In this document: in pieces, positions 1 through 13,274 of the stretch | Position numbering within the stretch: position 1 is the first letter of the stretch | How the letters are laid out: every line of letters starts with the position of its first letter | Assembly (NCBI RefSeq): GCF_905220565.1 | Contig: NC_059399.1 | Coordinates: forward strand, 15,740,501 to 15,804,500 | Length of the DNA: 64,000 bases | From: Melitaea cinxia | Taxonomy: Eukaryota > Arthropoda > Insecta > Lepidoptera > Nymphalidae | Direction of reading: 5' to 3' | Program-made: the position numbers and the translations under genes | Notes under the pieces: model-generated | What the model was told of the DNA's origin: nothing | The model's database searches: none | What the model saw: only the letters and a program-made list of their open reading frames with translations

Positions 1-1544
1 CAAATGTAATCATTATTGTCAGTTGCAATTATAAGACCAGCCGGTTTTCACTCAAGTTTGTTTCGCTGTTGAGAGTTTCAGCATGATGTTTTATAGCTGG
101 TCTTTAACAATCATGTCTTTAGAGTTGATTCCGAGATAGCGTACAGATAAAACGAACAAACATTCTTACTATTTGTTCCTTATGATATTGAAAATGAAAT
201 GAAACTGACGAATAAATATTAAAATTATACGCTTGGGTATTTTTTCATCATTTTTTTTTTAATATTTTCCGTTCCATTTGACTAAACAATTTTATTAAGT
301 TTTGCGGATCGATGCAATGATGTAAAATGTAATGGAAGTTGATAATAGCGCCGTTCCGATTTACAATTCGTTATACCGATGAAAAATTTAAATATGGAAG
401 ACACTACTTTACGGTTTTTTTCCCGTCAATTTTATTAAAATTGGAAAAAAATTAGGAACCAATTATTTTTATTTTTTTAAATTGAGATCTAATTATCGAA
501 ACGTTCTAAGTATTGCAATCTCTACAGATGCAAAAAATCGATGATGAAAAAAATGGATATAAATTCGATATTCCAATTTTCAAACTTAAATAACAAATTC
601 AAACTTAATTATAAATAAAAACTTATTATTTAAGTAAAAACTTTCAAAGAGCTCAAAAAATCAGTTCTCTAATTATTTCTTTACCCAAAGGTTTGATTGC
701 GTGTAAACTACTCATCGGCGTCGCGGGCGTAGCGAAATTTTCATGGCCAAAGGTCACGGTAATATTGAGCACGATCGACACTTCCTATATTTACTGAGGT
801 CGAAGCCGTTTACTTAATATACGTAATTGACATATAAAATAGAATTGATTGAAGATTGGCACGATTGTTTGACGAAGAAATGTGAGACGTGTTTATTATA
901 GAGGAAGTCTTGTCACACGCACGCGTAATAGCAATAACTCTTTTTTAATTCTTTTAATGAAGAAATTGAAAGATTCATTAAAAGATAAATTTAAAAATTA
1001 TCTAGATTTTATATCGATATCAAAATTTCGAAGTCGCAATTATTTAAAAAGGTCATTGTATAGGCTAAACTACACCAAAATAAATAAAATGAAAGAATCA
1101 ATTTTAATTTTCGTATACATATATGTTTTATTAGTCGCATTGGTTTGAATAGTTTATTATTTAGGCAAGGCTGTGATCGTTACAGATTCGATTTGAGCAG
1201 CTATTTGTTACAGACGGGCAGCTCGAGGTCGTACCCATGTGACTTTACATCACGTTAACCGTTTTATTTATACACTAGTCGAGCCCCGCTGCATCGCCCG
1301 ATCTAGATACGTCTCTTGTTTACTGCCTCTGACTATTCAGAATTTTACTGAGGTATATAAAGAATGTGATACAGCGAGAGGCATTAAATAGAATAAGTTT
1401 ATTATTTTTGCGTCGTTCTTTTAGATGTCTACCTCGTGCCTAAACAACTGTTTCCATTTGACTTTTTTTTTGAATTTACTTGTTAAGAAATTATACATAT
1501 AGTTCCCGAGGTATGAAAAAAGTACGACATGACGTGAAGTGAGA
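1..1544. other. AT-rich stretch, no gene seen
   Basis: No repeat family found elsewhere in the window and no convincing coding exon is visible. The 88-codon plus-strand frame at 882-1148 is rich in Lys, Ile, Tyr and Asn, as expected of random AT-rich DNA. A locally GC-richer patch at about 1190-1310 has no supported feature. Confidence 0.5.
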
Positions 1545-1858
1545 ATCTTTATATTAATACGTGAAGCAAAAACTTGTACCCGTTTTTACGAAAATTGCGC
1601 AGACTGAGGATTATGAAATTTCGCACACCTATAGTTTATATAGAAAAGGAGTGCAGAATGCTAATATTTTTTAAAAATTATGTATGAAAATATATTAAAT
1701 CAATAAAAAAACATTACACACACTAGCATGTATTTGAAACACACACGCACATATAATCTTTTGTTTAATGTTCAAACTTATAATATAAATTAGTTATGGT
1801 CGAATTTAGAGACCACTGGATAATAATAATGGATGACCACTAGTGACGTTTAACCGCG
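1545..1858 (-). repeat. Interspersed repeat, family E, copy 1 of 3
   Basis: The reverse complement matches the units at 50875-51170 and 53700-53996 over most of their length. Shared landmarks are a 'cagtggtc...cgacca' start, a 'gcattctgcact..ttctctatata' core and a 'ttacaaag.ttttgcttcacgtattaatat' end. This copy carries a small extra TTA-rich stretch near its head. The class is unknown: no terminal inverted repeat, tRNA-like box or target duplication was certain. Confidence 0.65.
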
Positions 1859-2786
1859 CAACGTTGAATCTATTTATAAATATCTTTTTGCACTTTTTTG
1901 TATCCTAGAAATGTTTTGTAGGTTATGAGATTTAATTTAACGTATCTTGCTTGTATCTGTATATTTTACATTTACAGATAGCCAAGGTTATGTTAATCGT
2001 GTCAACAGTTGCCAAATGGAGCAGTGTCGTGAAATTTCGCGAACGTAATATGTTAACACTCTAAATGAATTTTGTGCAGGTAGTTACGGTTTATATTATT
2101 TATAATGTACATTGAAAGCGTAATTTACATAATATTGTCGTTGGACTACTATTGTATAATTCTTAATTTATGAAAGTGACGAATTTTACTCACAAACAAA
2201 ACAACTTTTACATAGGTATAAGATTATAAATGCCATACATTCTTTGATTTACCGATAATATTTTAAAACGTAATTTAAAAAAATAGTTATATACACTGAC
2301 TTAGAATTTTCTGTAAGGAACTTTTACTCTTCACTAAGGCTTATTAACAAAATATTAATTTGGTTCTGATTCTCAGTGGACGTTTCTGAAAATTTTTCTA
2401 TAAAAACAAATAACCACCAAATTTTCAATAAATTTCGCATCAATACTCATAATAAATTTAATTACGTTTCTTAATACAAAATCAAAATAAAAAACAGCTT
2501 TATTCAAATAGGCCCCATGAGCACTTTCGAATCGTCATTTTACAAATTAAAACTTTACAAATAAATTATTATTTTTGTAAAAGTAAAGCTACCACCGATT
2601 TGGAATGTAGATTCAGCAGAGAAGAATTGGCAAGCAATACCCTAGCGTACACGCACAATGCAAAATAAAAATTGTACGTTCCCACATAAAAAAAAAACGA
2701 GGTCTTTGTGTGTTTCTAATTCTACCCGCATTCGTTACATCCTAATGGTACTTAGAACCCCTAAACAAACGCGTCTGGTCTTTTAT

Positions 2787-2805
2787 TGTGTGTGTGTGTG
2801 TGTGT
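2787..2805. repeat. (TG)n microsatellite
   Basis: An uninterrupted run of alternating T and G, about nine and a half units. A simple-sequence repeat with no further context. Confidence 0.9.
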
Positions 2806-5466
2806 ATTTTTTAGTTTTCCTATTTTGTCAAGTAGACAACTTTATTTGTCTGGAACCCACACGATGATCAACGTGTCATTTGAGACTCCGTTTCATATCG
2901 CGTGCGCTCACCTCCGCCAGTCTACCGATAAATCGTATATCAAGGGCAATTTCTTCTATATTAATTTACGAAAGCATCGTGTGAAATGAATTTGTAGCGA
3001 TTTTTTTATTAAGAAAATTTGTGATCTATCTTAGGCAGCAATAATAATTATTTGAGTTTGTAAATAATACCCACACGTACAAGTACATGCACACACACAA
3101 AAGCACATTTAGGGTTAATTACAACTTATCGAAGTTGTGCGTTTTAACAGCATAAGCCTTCCTTCATCAGTACCTGCCATACATTTATAGATTTTTTTAA
3201 AATCGGTATAAATGTGATATAGTTATGTTAATAAAATATGTTATTATATGTTATTATAAAATATGTTTATAAAAATAAAATTATTGTCGTTTATATACAT
3301 AGAACATTGAATATCATAACCATTTTTCATTAAATATACTTACAATGGAAAAGTTTATCGTTTTTAATAAACAGAAAATTTAATGAATGCAATACCAAAG
3401 ATTCCCCGTAAAACGCTTAATCGCTGTTCGCGTGCCGGTTTTAATTTTTAACGGAGAATGTACGTTAAAGCGGTTAGCACTTTTCATTGCGATCCATTTA
3501 ACGTCTTAACTACAAATTGCAAACTATTATGTTTCTTAAAAACGTATATATTTTTTATCGACATGCGAGCGTTTATTGTACGTTCGATTGTTTCCATAAC
3601 GGATAAGAAAGGCATTGACCTAACATGTTAGGGGAAATTCGAATAGTTTCTAGTATCGTGTGATCGACTGTAAAGTTGGAAGTTTAAGCCATTATTTTTT
3701 GTCTTTCTAAAAAAAAGAATATGTAATTTATTATAATTTGTATGTATCATATAAGTACTTTGTCTAATCAAATAATGCCGTATATTATTTTTATTATTTA
3801 TTTATCATTGGGAGGCATATAGCGTACAATTTATACCTAAACGCAGCTAAACACTTATAAATTAAATTAGCAAATTTACCTTAATAAATATTATAAAAAT
3901 TGACAAAATATACGATTTTGTGTATAAACTTTTTAAAATGAAACTTTACTGTATTAACTAGTAGGTAGTGAACTTAAAACATAAATAAAATAATTTTTAA
4001 CAACATTCAGGATAAAATTTTACTATTCAAATATGATGATTAAATACGAATCTCTTCTATCACATCAAACGTTCTTCCAGAATTTCAAAAAAGACGAGGA
4101 ATACATCAAAAGACAATAATCAACGATATTCGTCGAATTCAAGATCTTTCTCTCAGCACCTGCTGGTTTGCAAATTACGGCCCACGAAAATGTCTTAATT
4201 TTCAAATTTAAAATATATTCCTTTCCCAAAGTTTTTACTTTCACAATTTTATTCTATTATGTTATAAGATTAATTATTTACGTTAATATAATGAAATGTT
4301 AGACGAAACTTTGAGGAAAAAAAATATTACAATAATTATATAAAAGATTTAATTTTTAATGAAAAGATTTTATCAATTTTCATTTAATTACTCTAATAAT
4401 AAGCCTAATAATGTTTTAAGCAGTGTTGAATTTTATAAAACGTATGATTTTACGTAAAAATCTCAGGAAACTTGTATTTATTGTATATTACATTCTAATT
4501 AATGCTACCAACTAAAGTAAAATCTGATGTTATTTTTTATACGAGGAAAAATGATATGATCTTTGAGTTCATCATAAGTTTATCTCTCATAATAATGACT
4601 TCCTCGATTGAAATAATTTTGAATGCGAATGATGACGGCACAAAGGACAGTTAACATAGACAGTGAAGATCGTTGTAACTAAGGACATGTTTAACTGAGG
4701 AAATGTTAGTACTTTGCGGAAAATTTTAACATAACGCGAAAATCCCATTCGAGGAAAACTCACAACCGTTTTTGCTAAGCGACGATAAGGTTATTTTTAC
4801 ATTGTATACAAAAACTGGGGTATTTTGAAAAAAAAAATCGTCAGTGAAGTCAGTGTCGAAAAGTGCCATGAAAAATGTCGAAAATCTTTTTTTTAGTGTA
4901 GACAGCGGCGACACTTCAATCATTAACGGTTCGTTAGTCCTAGTTTTTTGCTAGTTCAAATAGATACACATCAGGTGATGTATGTCACGTTACTCGAGTA
5001 CGACTTTTTATATAAAATTGTACGCATACTGATCAAGAAATTTTTGATTATAAAACCATGCGAATAAAATACACATATAAATAAACCTCTTGATAACATT
5101 TAATTTATGACTAAATAAATACGAGAGTAATGAAATGAACTGTTTAAATAATTAAATATTTTTTTCCGACCTGATTTACCAAAACATATTAATAAGCTAA
5201 AAATACAAGAATAAATCTCGGAAAAACAAACGAAATCTCTTCTAACAGGATTAAGAAGTACTTAATAGGTACTGCGAAGCCTTAGAAAATATAACAAAGT
5301 AGGGTATTATTAACGAAAAACATCAAATTAAAACAAATACTAAAATATATAAAAAGCCTTAGAAAGTACTTGATAGTATGAAAAAAAGATAATAGCATTA
5401 ATTGATTAAAATTGAAGGTATTATAGTCGAAAAACGTAATAAAATCAATACTAATACAATACAATA

Positions 5467-5604
5467 GATGAAGCAACAGATACTGAAGAGGACAATGATG
5501 AATTAGACTGCGCTATGCAAGTCCTCGTTCAAGACGAGAGGGTTAAGTGTACGCTTACGCATTCAAACGGACACGTGAGAAGCGAACAATACGATACAGT
5601 ATAA
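5467..5604 (+). CDS. Coding-like fragment, 45 codons and a stop, unknown
   Basis: The frame from the GAT at 5467 to the TAA at 5602-5604 reads as an acidic, balanced peptide (begins DEATDTEEDNDELDC). This differs from the Ile/Lys/Asn/Tyr-rich chance frames around it. It is open upstream only to 5455. An AG just before it ('acaatag') could be a splice acceptor but lacks a good pyrimidine tract, and there is no ATG in frame. It could be a terminal exon, an old transposon coding scrap or chance. No family is recognised. Confidence 0.22.
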   Translation, partial: DEATDTEEDNDELDCAMQVLVQDERVKCTLTHSNGHVRSEQYDTV

Positions 5605-6785
5605 ATAGAAACATTAATCAATCAAGATTACTTCGAGGCCATGAAATATGTTTTCTAAGAGGTCACTACAGATCATTACTGCCAACTATGGGAACAGTCA
5701 CGGTACCGATGGCGATTCAACAAGTATAGACAAGCAATGTCAAAATATATTAGTGTATTGAATATGGGACAAATTTAGACGATAAATGATCTTTGAGTCT
5801 TGTAGGACATTTCGAAGTGAACTTGTATAATGTTTTTTTTTTTTTTAATTAATAGACGACACAAAAAGGCCATATGATCGTAAGTTGTTCATTTTATTGA
5901 TATTCAGATTAATTTACTATTCATTTTTAAGACTTTCTAACTTGGGTGTCTATTTAACATAAAAATTTGAAGCAAACGAAGTAAGAATAAACTTTTATTA
6001 TAAGGCGATAATTATCTTTTTCTCGCTCTAATAATAAGCAAGGAAAATTTTCATTGTATCGAATGTAAGTTAGTTTCAAAAGTAAAAGTGAACGCAGTAT
6101 AACTAGTAATTACTGTCACATTTGTGTAACTTCCTTCAGTTAACATATTTAGATCGAGCAGTCAGTGTAGTTGATCAAGAACACGTTATTTTATATAATA
6201 GTAAATACTTCTAAGTATTAGTTATCACATCCGATATATGGCGAAAAAGTATAAAATTTTCTCAAACATTTGAAGTAATATTTAGGAATATTACTATTTT
6301 CAAATATTATTTGTAATCGAAATTAAAATGGACCTGTAAGCGCTAGGGAGAGGAGCTAGACCATTAATGGTAAGCAAAGTAGGGTAGATGCTGTTAGTGT
6401 CATAGTCTCTAAGTATAATTACTTTTGAGTATCATACATTTCATTTAAAAGTATTGTCTGAGAGCCCATAGCTAAAGAGAAAGAATTGAAATGTTGAATA
6501 CGAAAATTTTCTATTATTTATGGAAAACAAAGACGATACCAAATTCGTTTTGGTCTTGGGAGTGGGTGTGATCTCATTGAAAAAAAATGATTTACATTCA
6601 TTGTGTATGAAACGTATGCAAATATTATTGATCGTAAAATCACTCAAAACGACAACCGTGTTAAATGGACCAACAAAATCAAACATTTGTATGTTAATAG
6701 ATCGTCTGTCAATCACTAAAATGTTCTCGGTATATTCAAAGAAATAAATTCAGAATTTTATTTTTTTCCAGATCTAAAATCTAGA

Positions 6786-6925
6786 TCTTATTTTTTATTT
6801 ATTTATCTAACAATTTATGTACACTAGGATAGCAATAGGAAATAGCTCTTATAAACAATGCTGGTACAAAGGCACTACTTAACCCATGATGGAATCTCTT
6901 CCAGTAGTCCTGCCACAGGAAAATT
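6786..6925 (-). mobile_element. 5'-truncated LINE 3' tail, copy 1
   Basis: Read on the minus strand it has the order seen in all such tails here: a 'ctggaagagat' box, a 'gcctttgtac' box, 'gtgtacataa', then an AATA-rich tail. It is only the 3' untranslated end of a non-LTR retrotransposon. No reverse transcriptase sequence is present. A stretch of ATACATAC-like simple sequence (6950-7100) lies on its upstream side. Confidence 0.55.
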
Positions 6926-7734
6926 ATTAAACAGTCGCAAAATTAGCGTGTACAATAAATACATAATTATACAATATATAAATACATACATACATAATCA
7001 TGTATACACACTTAGATACAAATAATATGATACTAATACATACACGCATACACATATACAATACATAATATAATACATACGATAATATATTCCAATACGC
7101 ATAAAGACACTTAATTAAATTGATTTCAGATTAGGATTGATTCAAGTAGAATAAAATTTTCTCACTCTTTTCTTAAATCTTGTTTAAATTTTCTAGATAT
7201 ATTTCGAAGCATGTGAAAACACGTTACGTATACAACATGAAGTAAGTTGTAACGTTACCAGTTTTTTGTTAGTTACCATTAAAAGCGATTTTTATGTAAG
7301 AAAGAAAGTTGTTATCATTTTATGGTCAATAGTGGCTAAGTTTTTCTACAGACGTACCTGGAAGACATTTATTAAAGGTATTCTTGAATCTACGATTGGG
7401 GATACATTTTGGTGGTCGTCTGGTTTTTGTAAGCGAACTGGAAATGAAAGACAAAAGTTGCCGCAAATATTTTTAAGACGGTGCAGTCGGCTAACAATTC
7501 GAAATACTTAGCTGAAAAACCTGCACGACAGGTGCTTGCATTGGAAGACTACTGTGCAATTATCAATAAAGTCGAGTTTATTATAATACTGGAACTTTCG
7601 CTTATAAATTAATCGACATATCTTTAGAATCCATATCTATACAAATGTTAAATTATCACATCAGAGATATATAAGTAGCAGAATAAAAATAATACTAATA
7701 TGTGTGTAACAGTTATAAAAATTTATTTCGATGC
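6926..7734. other. Simple sequence and AT-rich DNA
   Basis: 6955-7110 is imperfect ATAC/ATATAC repeat. The 81-codon plus-strand frame at 7266-7511 starts at a non-ATG codon and matches no family I know. I treat it as chance. Confidence 0.4.
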
Positions 7735-7744
7735 TTACTATATA

Positions 7745-8077
7745 GTGCTGTGTGGCTACGGCACTAAAGAATTTAGCCACCCCCTCTCTTCCCGTGGGTG
7801 TCGTAAGAGGCGACTAAGGGATAACAAGGTTCCACAACCACCTTGGAACTTGAGAAGCCGACTGATGGCGGGATAACCATCCAACTGCTGGCTTTGAAAT
7901 ACACAGGCCGAAGACGGGCAGCAGCGTCTTCGATGCGACAAAGCCAGTACTGCGGTCACCAACCCGCCTGCCCAGCGTGGTGACTATGGGCAAAACACAT
8001 GAGTTCACGTTATTTTTGGCGTAAACTTGTGGAGGCCTATGTCCAGCAGTGGACTGTATAGGCTGTAATGATAATGA
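7745..8077 (+). mobile_element. SINE-like unit R with (TGA)n end, copy 1 (complete)
   Basis: A 333-bp unit running from 'gtgctgtgtggctac' to 'gtccagcagtggactgtataggctgtaatga'. It is flanked by a perfect 10-bp target duplication, TTACTATATA, at 7735-7744 and 8078-8087. Its 5' start is the same as in copies 13419, 21793 (minus) and 54872, so it is a discrete short unit rather than a randomly truncated LINE. The TGA-repeat end is typical of RTE-clade retrotransposons, so an RTE LINE probably mobilises it (inference). No A or B box is obvious at its head. Its shadow frames on the minus strand are not genes. Confidence 0.8.
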
Positions 8078-8087
8078 TTACTATATA

Positions 8088-9269
8088 ACAATTAAGAAAA
8101 TAAATCGTACATTGAATTCCAGCTTACGTGCAAGAGTCGGCTTGTCCATAGAAAGAAACGATGTCGCGACAGATGGTTTTATCAATTGCATATCTAGGTA
8201 AGCCACTGCGTCAATAGCGTGCCTTGTTATTTATTCCGCAGAAAACTCGAACATTCTAGAAAATGCACCGCATGACATGTTATCTGACATTGATAAAGAT
8301 ACCTCGTCGCATCCCATTGCAAAATCATCTCGGTTTTATATCAACTGGTTTATTTTTATCGTTATCTTGAGACATGTCATAATTTATTATTGCTGGGACG
8401 TCATTGTCTGAGAAAAGTTTAATAACGAATTCGTCTCGATATTTGTAAACTTCGTCTTCACCAATTTCTTAATAACACTCTTTGGAAGTTTTTATTTAAA
8501 AGTAATATGATATCTAGAGATTGGATTAGGATTTTTTTGATTTTTGTGTTCTTTATTGAGAAAGACTTGAGAGTACATGTATTATTGAATAATAACAGTC
8601 ACACAAGACTGGTACATCGGGTGTCCGACCTCCACGGCGCGTAAACGACCTACACACGTGAAACCGAACCGAGTAAAAACTTGGCCTCGTAGTGGCGCCA
8701 GTGCGAGCAAATCTGATTACAAAACGTGTTGCGGATTATCATCGACTTGTAATTACTTATTTAATTAAAATAACTGCAAAACTATATAACATAAAATTAA
8801 TAATTTAAATGTGATGATTCTTAGCTAGTACCGACGGAAAAGCGAATGACGCACGTTTGTATTTACATTTACTAATGATTATAAAAGTATTTTTATAATA
8901 TATGATGGATGATCTAAAGCCTGAACATTAGTTCTCTAGCATTATTATTACCACATAGAATTTACTAATTATTCGGAATACAGTGTAGGCGATTGTACCA
9001 TCTGTTCGGTTCAATGAGACTTGTCGAAACTCCTATAAAACAACATTCCATTAAAGTATATGCAATTCGATCACCATGACTATATTTTCAAATGACACTA
9101 GTATTAAGTAACTTAAGTGTCAGTTAAAATTTTATTGTAAGCCAGCCGTTAGCCGCAACTTCGTTCGCATTTGTATTATTCCATACATTATACAATTAAA
9201 AGGAACACATTTTTCCGATTCCTCAGCATTTTAGATTGACGATCCACTTCTATTAGTCGTAGCTTACAC
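8088..9269. other. Unique AT-rich DNA with one donor-like site
   Basis: No repeat recognised. At 8161-8197 an ATG frame of twelve codons (MSRQMVLSIAYL) runs into a strong donor (TAG/GTAAGC at 8198). This could be a first exon, but one good donor is expected by chance in a window this size. 8610-8710 is GC-richer without further signal. Confidence 0.3.
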
Positions 9270-9515
9270 CGATAAATGGGCTAATCCACACTATAAGACG
9301 CTAAGAGTTTTCTGCTCCGCGGGTTGCGGGTTCGATTCCCGCCAGAGTCTGGGTGTAATATTTGTATTTATATATTTATGTAGGTATGTATTTTTATGTA
9401 CATTTATCAAAAAAAGTATTTAGCTATATCAGCTGGCTGACCTATAACACAAGCATTAAGTTGCTTACCATAGAAACAGACGACCGTGTTTGTATGTTAT
9501 AAGATATTTATTTAT
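9270..9515 (+). mobile_element. tRNA-derived SINE, family A, copy 1
   Basis: The head carries a clear RNA polymerase III B box ('gggttcgattcccgcc' at about 9327). The family body follows: 'gagtctgggtgtaatatttgtatttat', then 'agctggctgacctataacacaagcattaagttgcttac', 'agacgaccgtgt' and a TTTATTTATA-rich end. The same body recurs at 13275-13882, 38786-38851, 55735-55862, 58424-58612 and 59640-59712. The A-box region is degenerate. Confidence 0.75.
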
Positions 9516-11494
9516 ATAAGAAATTTTTCAATTCGAACCAATCAACTCTGTGATCAGCGTATGTGAACAAACTCTTCATTTTTATAAATATTACTATACA
9601 GACTGCTATTATGAGACGATATTTCGTATTTTTTACATATATAATAACTGTCGCAACATAAAGATAAATCAGTAAGGAAATATTAAGAATAATTAACAAC
9701 ATAACGCACAACTTAGTAACGGGTCGATTCATAAATGAAGTAGGTAACCGTGCTAGGTCAGGCACACGTTATCTAATGTTATTTAATATTACGAATGTTT
9801 ATTTCACAACAAATACGGCCCGAGATCCTAAACTTAACAGAAATTTATTACGAGACGCGAGCGAGTTACGTGAACGTTTTACATATTATAACGGTAATAA
9901 TAGTAGTTATTTGATACTAACAAATTGTACAATAACTCTATATATTTTTGTCTATCTACCGGTTCTTTTAATACACCTGTATACTATATATGAAATTGTT
10001 ATAAGCTGGAAGAGCTAAATGTCAATATAAGAAAGGATATATTAATTGTTGAAGCACGGTAGGACTTTGGAACTTATTATTAGACGTACAAAAAGGGTTG
10101 CACCTTTTGAATATAGAAAAATGTTTGGAGCTTGATCGACAATGTTGCTCCACTACATGAATACGAGACCACTAAGATCGTTGTCAGAATACTGTGACAA
10201 CAGCCGGATAAATAGTATTACTCTGAAAACATGTCATAATTCTTTAACTACTCTTTTGTTGTATTAATAACGGTTGGTAGGAATAGCCTATCTATGTCCG
10301 ATTTTACATATTGACTTGATGATTCCTGCAAATAGTTTATAATAAACTCTGAGTAAAACCTTAAGTAAGTAATTGATTCTAAAAAAATATCAATTGAACG
10401 TGATCATAAATATAATTTATATTTTCTACTAAACGGTAACGATTTTCTTTACACGAAACTATCATTTCCACTATAAATATACTTCGTCATTCTCTAATAC
10501 CTAACAATTTTCTTAAGACATCGGAAAAATGCGGTCAAAACCGCAAACGATAACGAGTTAAAAACGTGTATTTACCATAATCCATTAAAAGTGAAACTCG
10601 GTTTATTTGCCCGTTAAAATATCCTATTACATTTTAATGATGCCACGAGTAAGGTAAGATCATTTTAAATTATATTCTATGTCAAAAGAACAAAGTCCAA
10701 ACCGTACCTCGATCAGCAAACAATACATTGTTAGGTAAAACTTTAACAACAAACTCCGGTAGTATTTTCCTTATCGTAAAAATCGTAAAAAATAAAGTAA
10801 CAGCATTATAATCTACTGATATTATAAATGATATTGTTTGTGACGATGGATGAATGTTGGATGTTCTTATTAACCTACTAAAAACTACAGAAGTGATTGA
10901 AAATGAAACTTGGTATGCATACGACCGAAGATCTAAAACAATACATAGGCTAATTTTCATCAAAACATAGTGGATTGTAAATAACGCAAACGAAACCGCA
11001 AAACGGAACTAGCGAAAATATATGCACGATAATTCTAGATAACACCGTAAACAAGAGTCGCAAAAGCTTATTCCGAACATCAATCACTCTCTAGATAAAA
11101 CGTCAAGCATGTAAGTATGTATTATAGTTCTTTGAAGCGTAACTATCATGCAATATATTACGAATGTAAAGGAAAATGCCAAAGAACAATTACAGGTGAA
11201 GTCACGACGGCACAGTGAAGACAGAAGTACCTTGACGTGCGTCTTGTATAATGAGTATTTTCTCTTGGTTATATCTATACGAGCATCGTGGAAGCACGCC
11301 TTTCGATCGTACCATTGAATTGATCATTGGTGGTATGTTTTACGGCAAATGAGAGAAATTTATTATTAAATCATTAAGTTTCATTCCGACGTCGAAATGA
11401 TTAGTTGTAATGACGACTGGTGAATGTTTTGAAAAAGGCTTTTCATTGTAACTTCGCAATGTTCATTTAAACATTTTTGAATATCATATCAAAA
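9516..11494. other. AT-rich DNA, nothing supported
   Basis: Short frames of 80-93 codons on both strands have chance-like composition. No repeat families, splice-bounded exons or RNA genes were recognised. Confidence 0.45.
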
Positions 11495-11562
11495 ATTGAC
11501 CGCTCCAGCGGGGGAACCCACGTCTCCGACTGACCGTGTCGGCGCTCTAGCCAATTAAGCTC
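11495..11562 (-). pseudogene. tRNA-like sequence (pseudo-tRNA or SINE head)
   Basis: Read on the minus strand: a D-arm/A-box-like 'cttaattggctagagcgcc', then a perfect 5-bp anticodon stem CCGAC/GTCGG around a 7-nt loop whose middle triplet is GGT (Thr-like), then a B-box-like 'gtgggttccccc'. The T loop is shortened, the base before the anticodon is C instead of U, and the outer bases do not make a good acceptor stem. It is therefore more likely the head of a tRNA-derived SINE or a dead tRNA copy than a working gene. Confidence 0.5.
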
Positions 11563-12929
11563 GAACGATGGAACGATGTTCATTTACTTTCAGTTTTATT
11601 ACTTTAATATCATTAATGGACAATCCCCATATGCGCTGTTATACATTGGAAAAGTAATACTTTAGACAATGGCTTTTATCAAGTATGCTACTCTTCTGCC
11701 ATTTAGCGGATATTTTTATCTTAGTATTTTTCCCAAATACGGAGGTTTCCTTACCACATTTTTATTTGCTGCCAAGCACGAAACGAAACTTAGAAATATT
11801 TGGCACTGAAAAACTAAACAGTGCCAACAATGTCTGGCAATCTATTCACGTAGTCTATCCACTACGTAATTTTGGTTATCAAAAATTATAACTGCTTCCT
11901 ATATACCGGATATTCCTGCGACCCTAACGCGGGTGCAAATTAAATGAAGATCGAGACAACGGCGTGCTTGTTTTCGTTATAAATGAATTTTCGCTTGTGT
12001 GTACTTTCAAAACCGTAATATCTTCTAAAGCCCATAAATCGTAATAAAAACTGTTATTAAAATTTCCATTAAATGAAAGAGATAGTTAATATTTTTTTAG
12101 GGTAAGCAATAACATTTTATGAAGTTATACTTCTCTTGATGCGCTAGGGAAAAATGATGAGAGTAAATTTTTACGATGCGCACGCACACCGTCACAAAAA
12201 CCGACACCCTGAAGTTAACTAGCCAATGAAGTGTAACTTCTTACGGGTGTACATAAGTACACACACACTTTTTTTTCTTACATATTTTAAAACTAGTCTT
12301 TGTGATTAGAAAAAAAATTAAAAGCTACATTTACTAAGACGATAAAATATTTTGTGTATCTTCTGGGTTTTAGTTGTGCACAGTGTGTAGGTAGTATGTA
12401 GGTATAGTATGTAAGCGCTTGAAAATCACTCTTTAAAAATGTACAAATTGATCATCAAAATCGTATAATTTACACAGGACCATTACTGGAAGTTAATTTG
12501 AATATAAAACGTAATAATTATCGTGATGAACGTATCAAGACGACTTGCGTTATTTAATAGAAGACAGCGGGAAACATGATAAGCCCGGATTAAAACTTAA
12601 TTTTATACCGTACAATGATAATAGAACACCGTAAGTACACATAGCGGTTCCCCTCTCTATAAGCACCTGCCGCAACATAAGGCGATACGCTTGGCCGAAT
12701 GAGGGTCGAAGAAGCTTCTCAATATTTGACCTCCAAGTTCCTTTTAAAACGTACTTTATTATAATACACTTTTTCTAGACATATAAAGTTTATAGGCATA
12801 AAAATTTATGTAAAAAAACGGCAAGCGTGTACGTATTTAATGTTAAAAATATTCGTGCAACGAATATAATATGTAAAACATATGAATATTAAGAAAATAA
12901 ATTTAAAGAATATAAGCAACAACATATAA
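11563..12929. other. AT-rich DNA, nothing supported
   Basis: No known family recognised. 12170-12260 has GC-richer sequence and an imperfect 'gaagttaact...agtgtaacttc' inverted repeat of uncertain meaning. Confidence 0.4.
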
Positions 12930-13058
12930 TACAATACAAATACTTTTAATTGTACACTAACTGAGATTTTTTTTTTACATCAAAAGTAAAAGAAAAACAT
13001 GTACAAAAGACGGTCTTATCGTTAAAACAGCGATCCCTTCCAGTAGTTGTATTGTTTT
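12930..13058 (-). mobile_element. LINE 3' tail, copy 2
   Basis: The minus strand reads 'ctggaagggatcgctgttttaacgataagaccgtc', then 'ttttgtaca', then 'gtacaatta' and an AT tail. This matches the tail at 57838-57972. Only the 3' end is present. Confidence 0.6.
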
Positions 13059-13274
13059 AATGCTATAGATATAATAATTGACCGACGCTTCGGTCCTTTT
13101 TGTCGGTTATATTTGGCCAAAAGTAACTAAACTGTTGTAATGAATCTCGTCAATTCGTCAATTTTCCTGCTATATTTGTATCTATAAGTTTCATACACGA
13201 AAAATAATATTTTCAAAAATATTTAAAAATAATAATTTTCTTAAAGTAAATCACTTTCTTGCCTTTTGACTAAT

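Larger units (their letters stand above)
1859..6785. other. Long AT-rich stretch, no supported gene
   Basis: About 4.9 kb without recognisable repeat families except a TG microsatellite. The only coding-like patch is at 5467-5604. The overlapping frames on both strands at 6441-6747 are shadows of one another and resemble no family I know. Confidence 0.45.

Noticed and set aside
7756..8008. Minus-strand frames with 'GRRVGDR...AGFVA' (also at 13413-13773, 21455-21670 and 54974-55210)
   Set aside because: They recur only because the R repeat recurs; no conserved start or domain.
8161..8197. First coding exon with donor TAG/GTAAGC
   Set aside because: Only twelve codons and no supporting partner; single strong donors are expected by chance.
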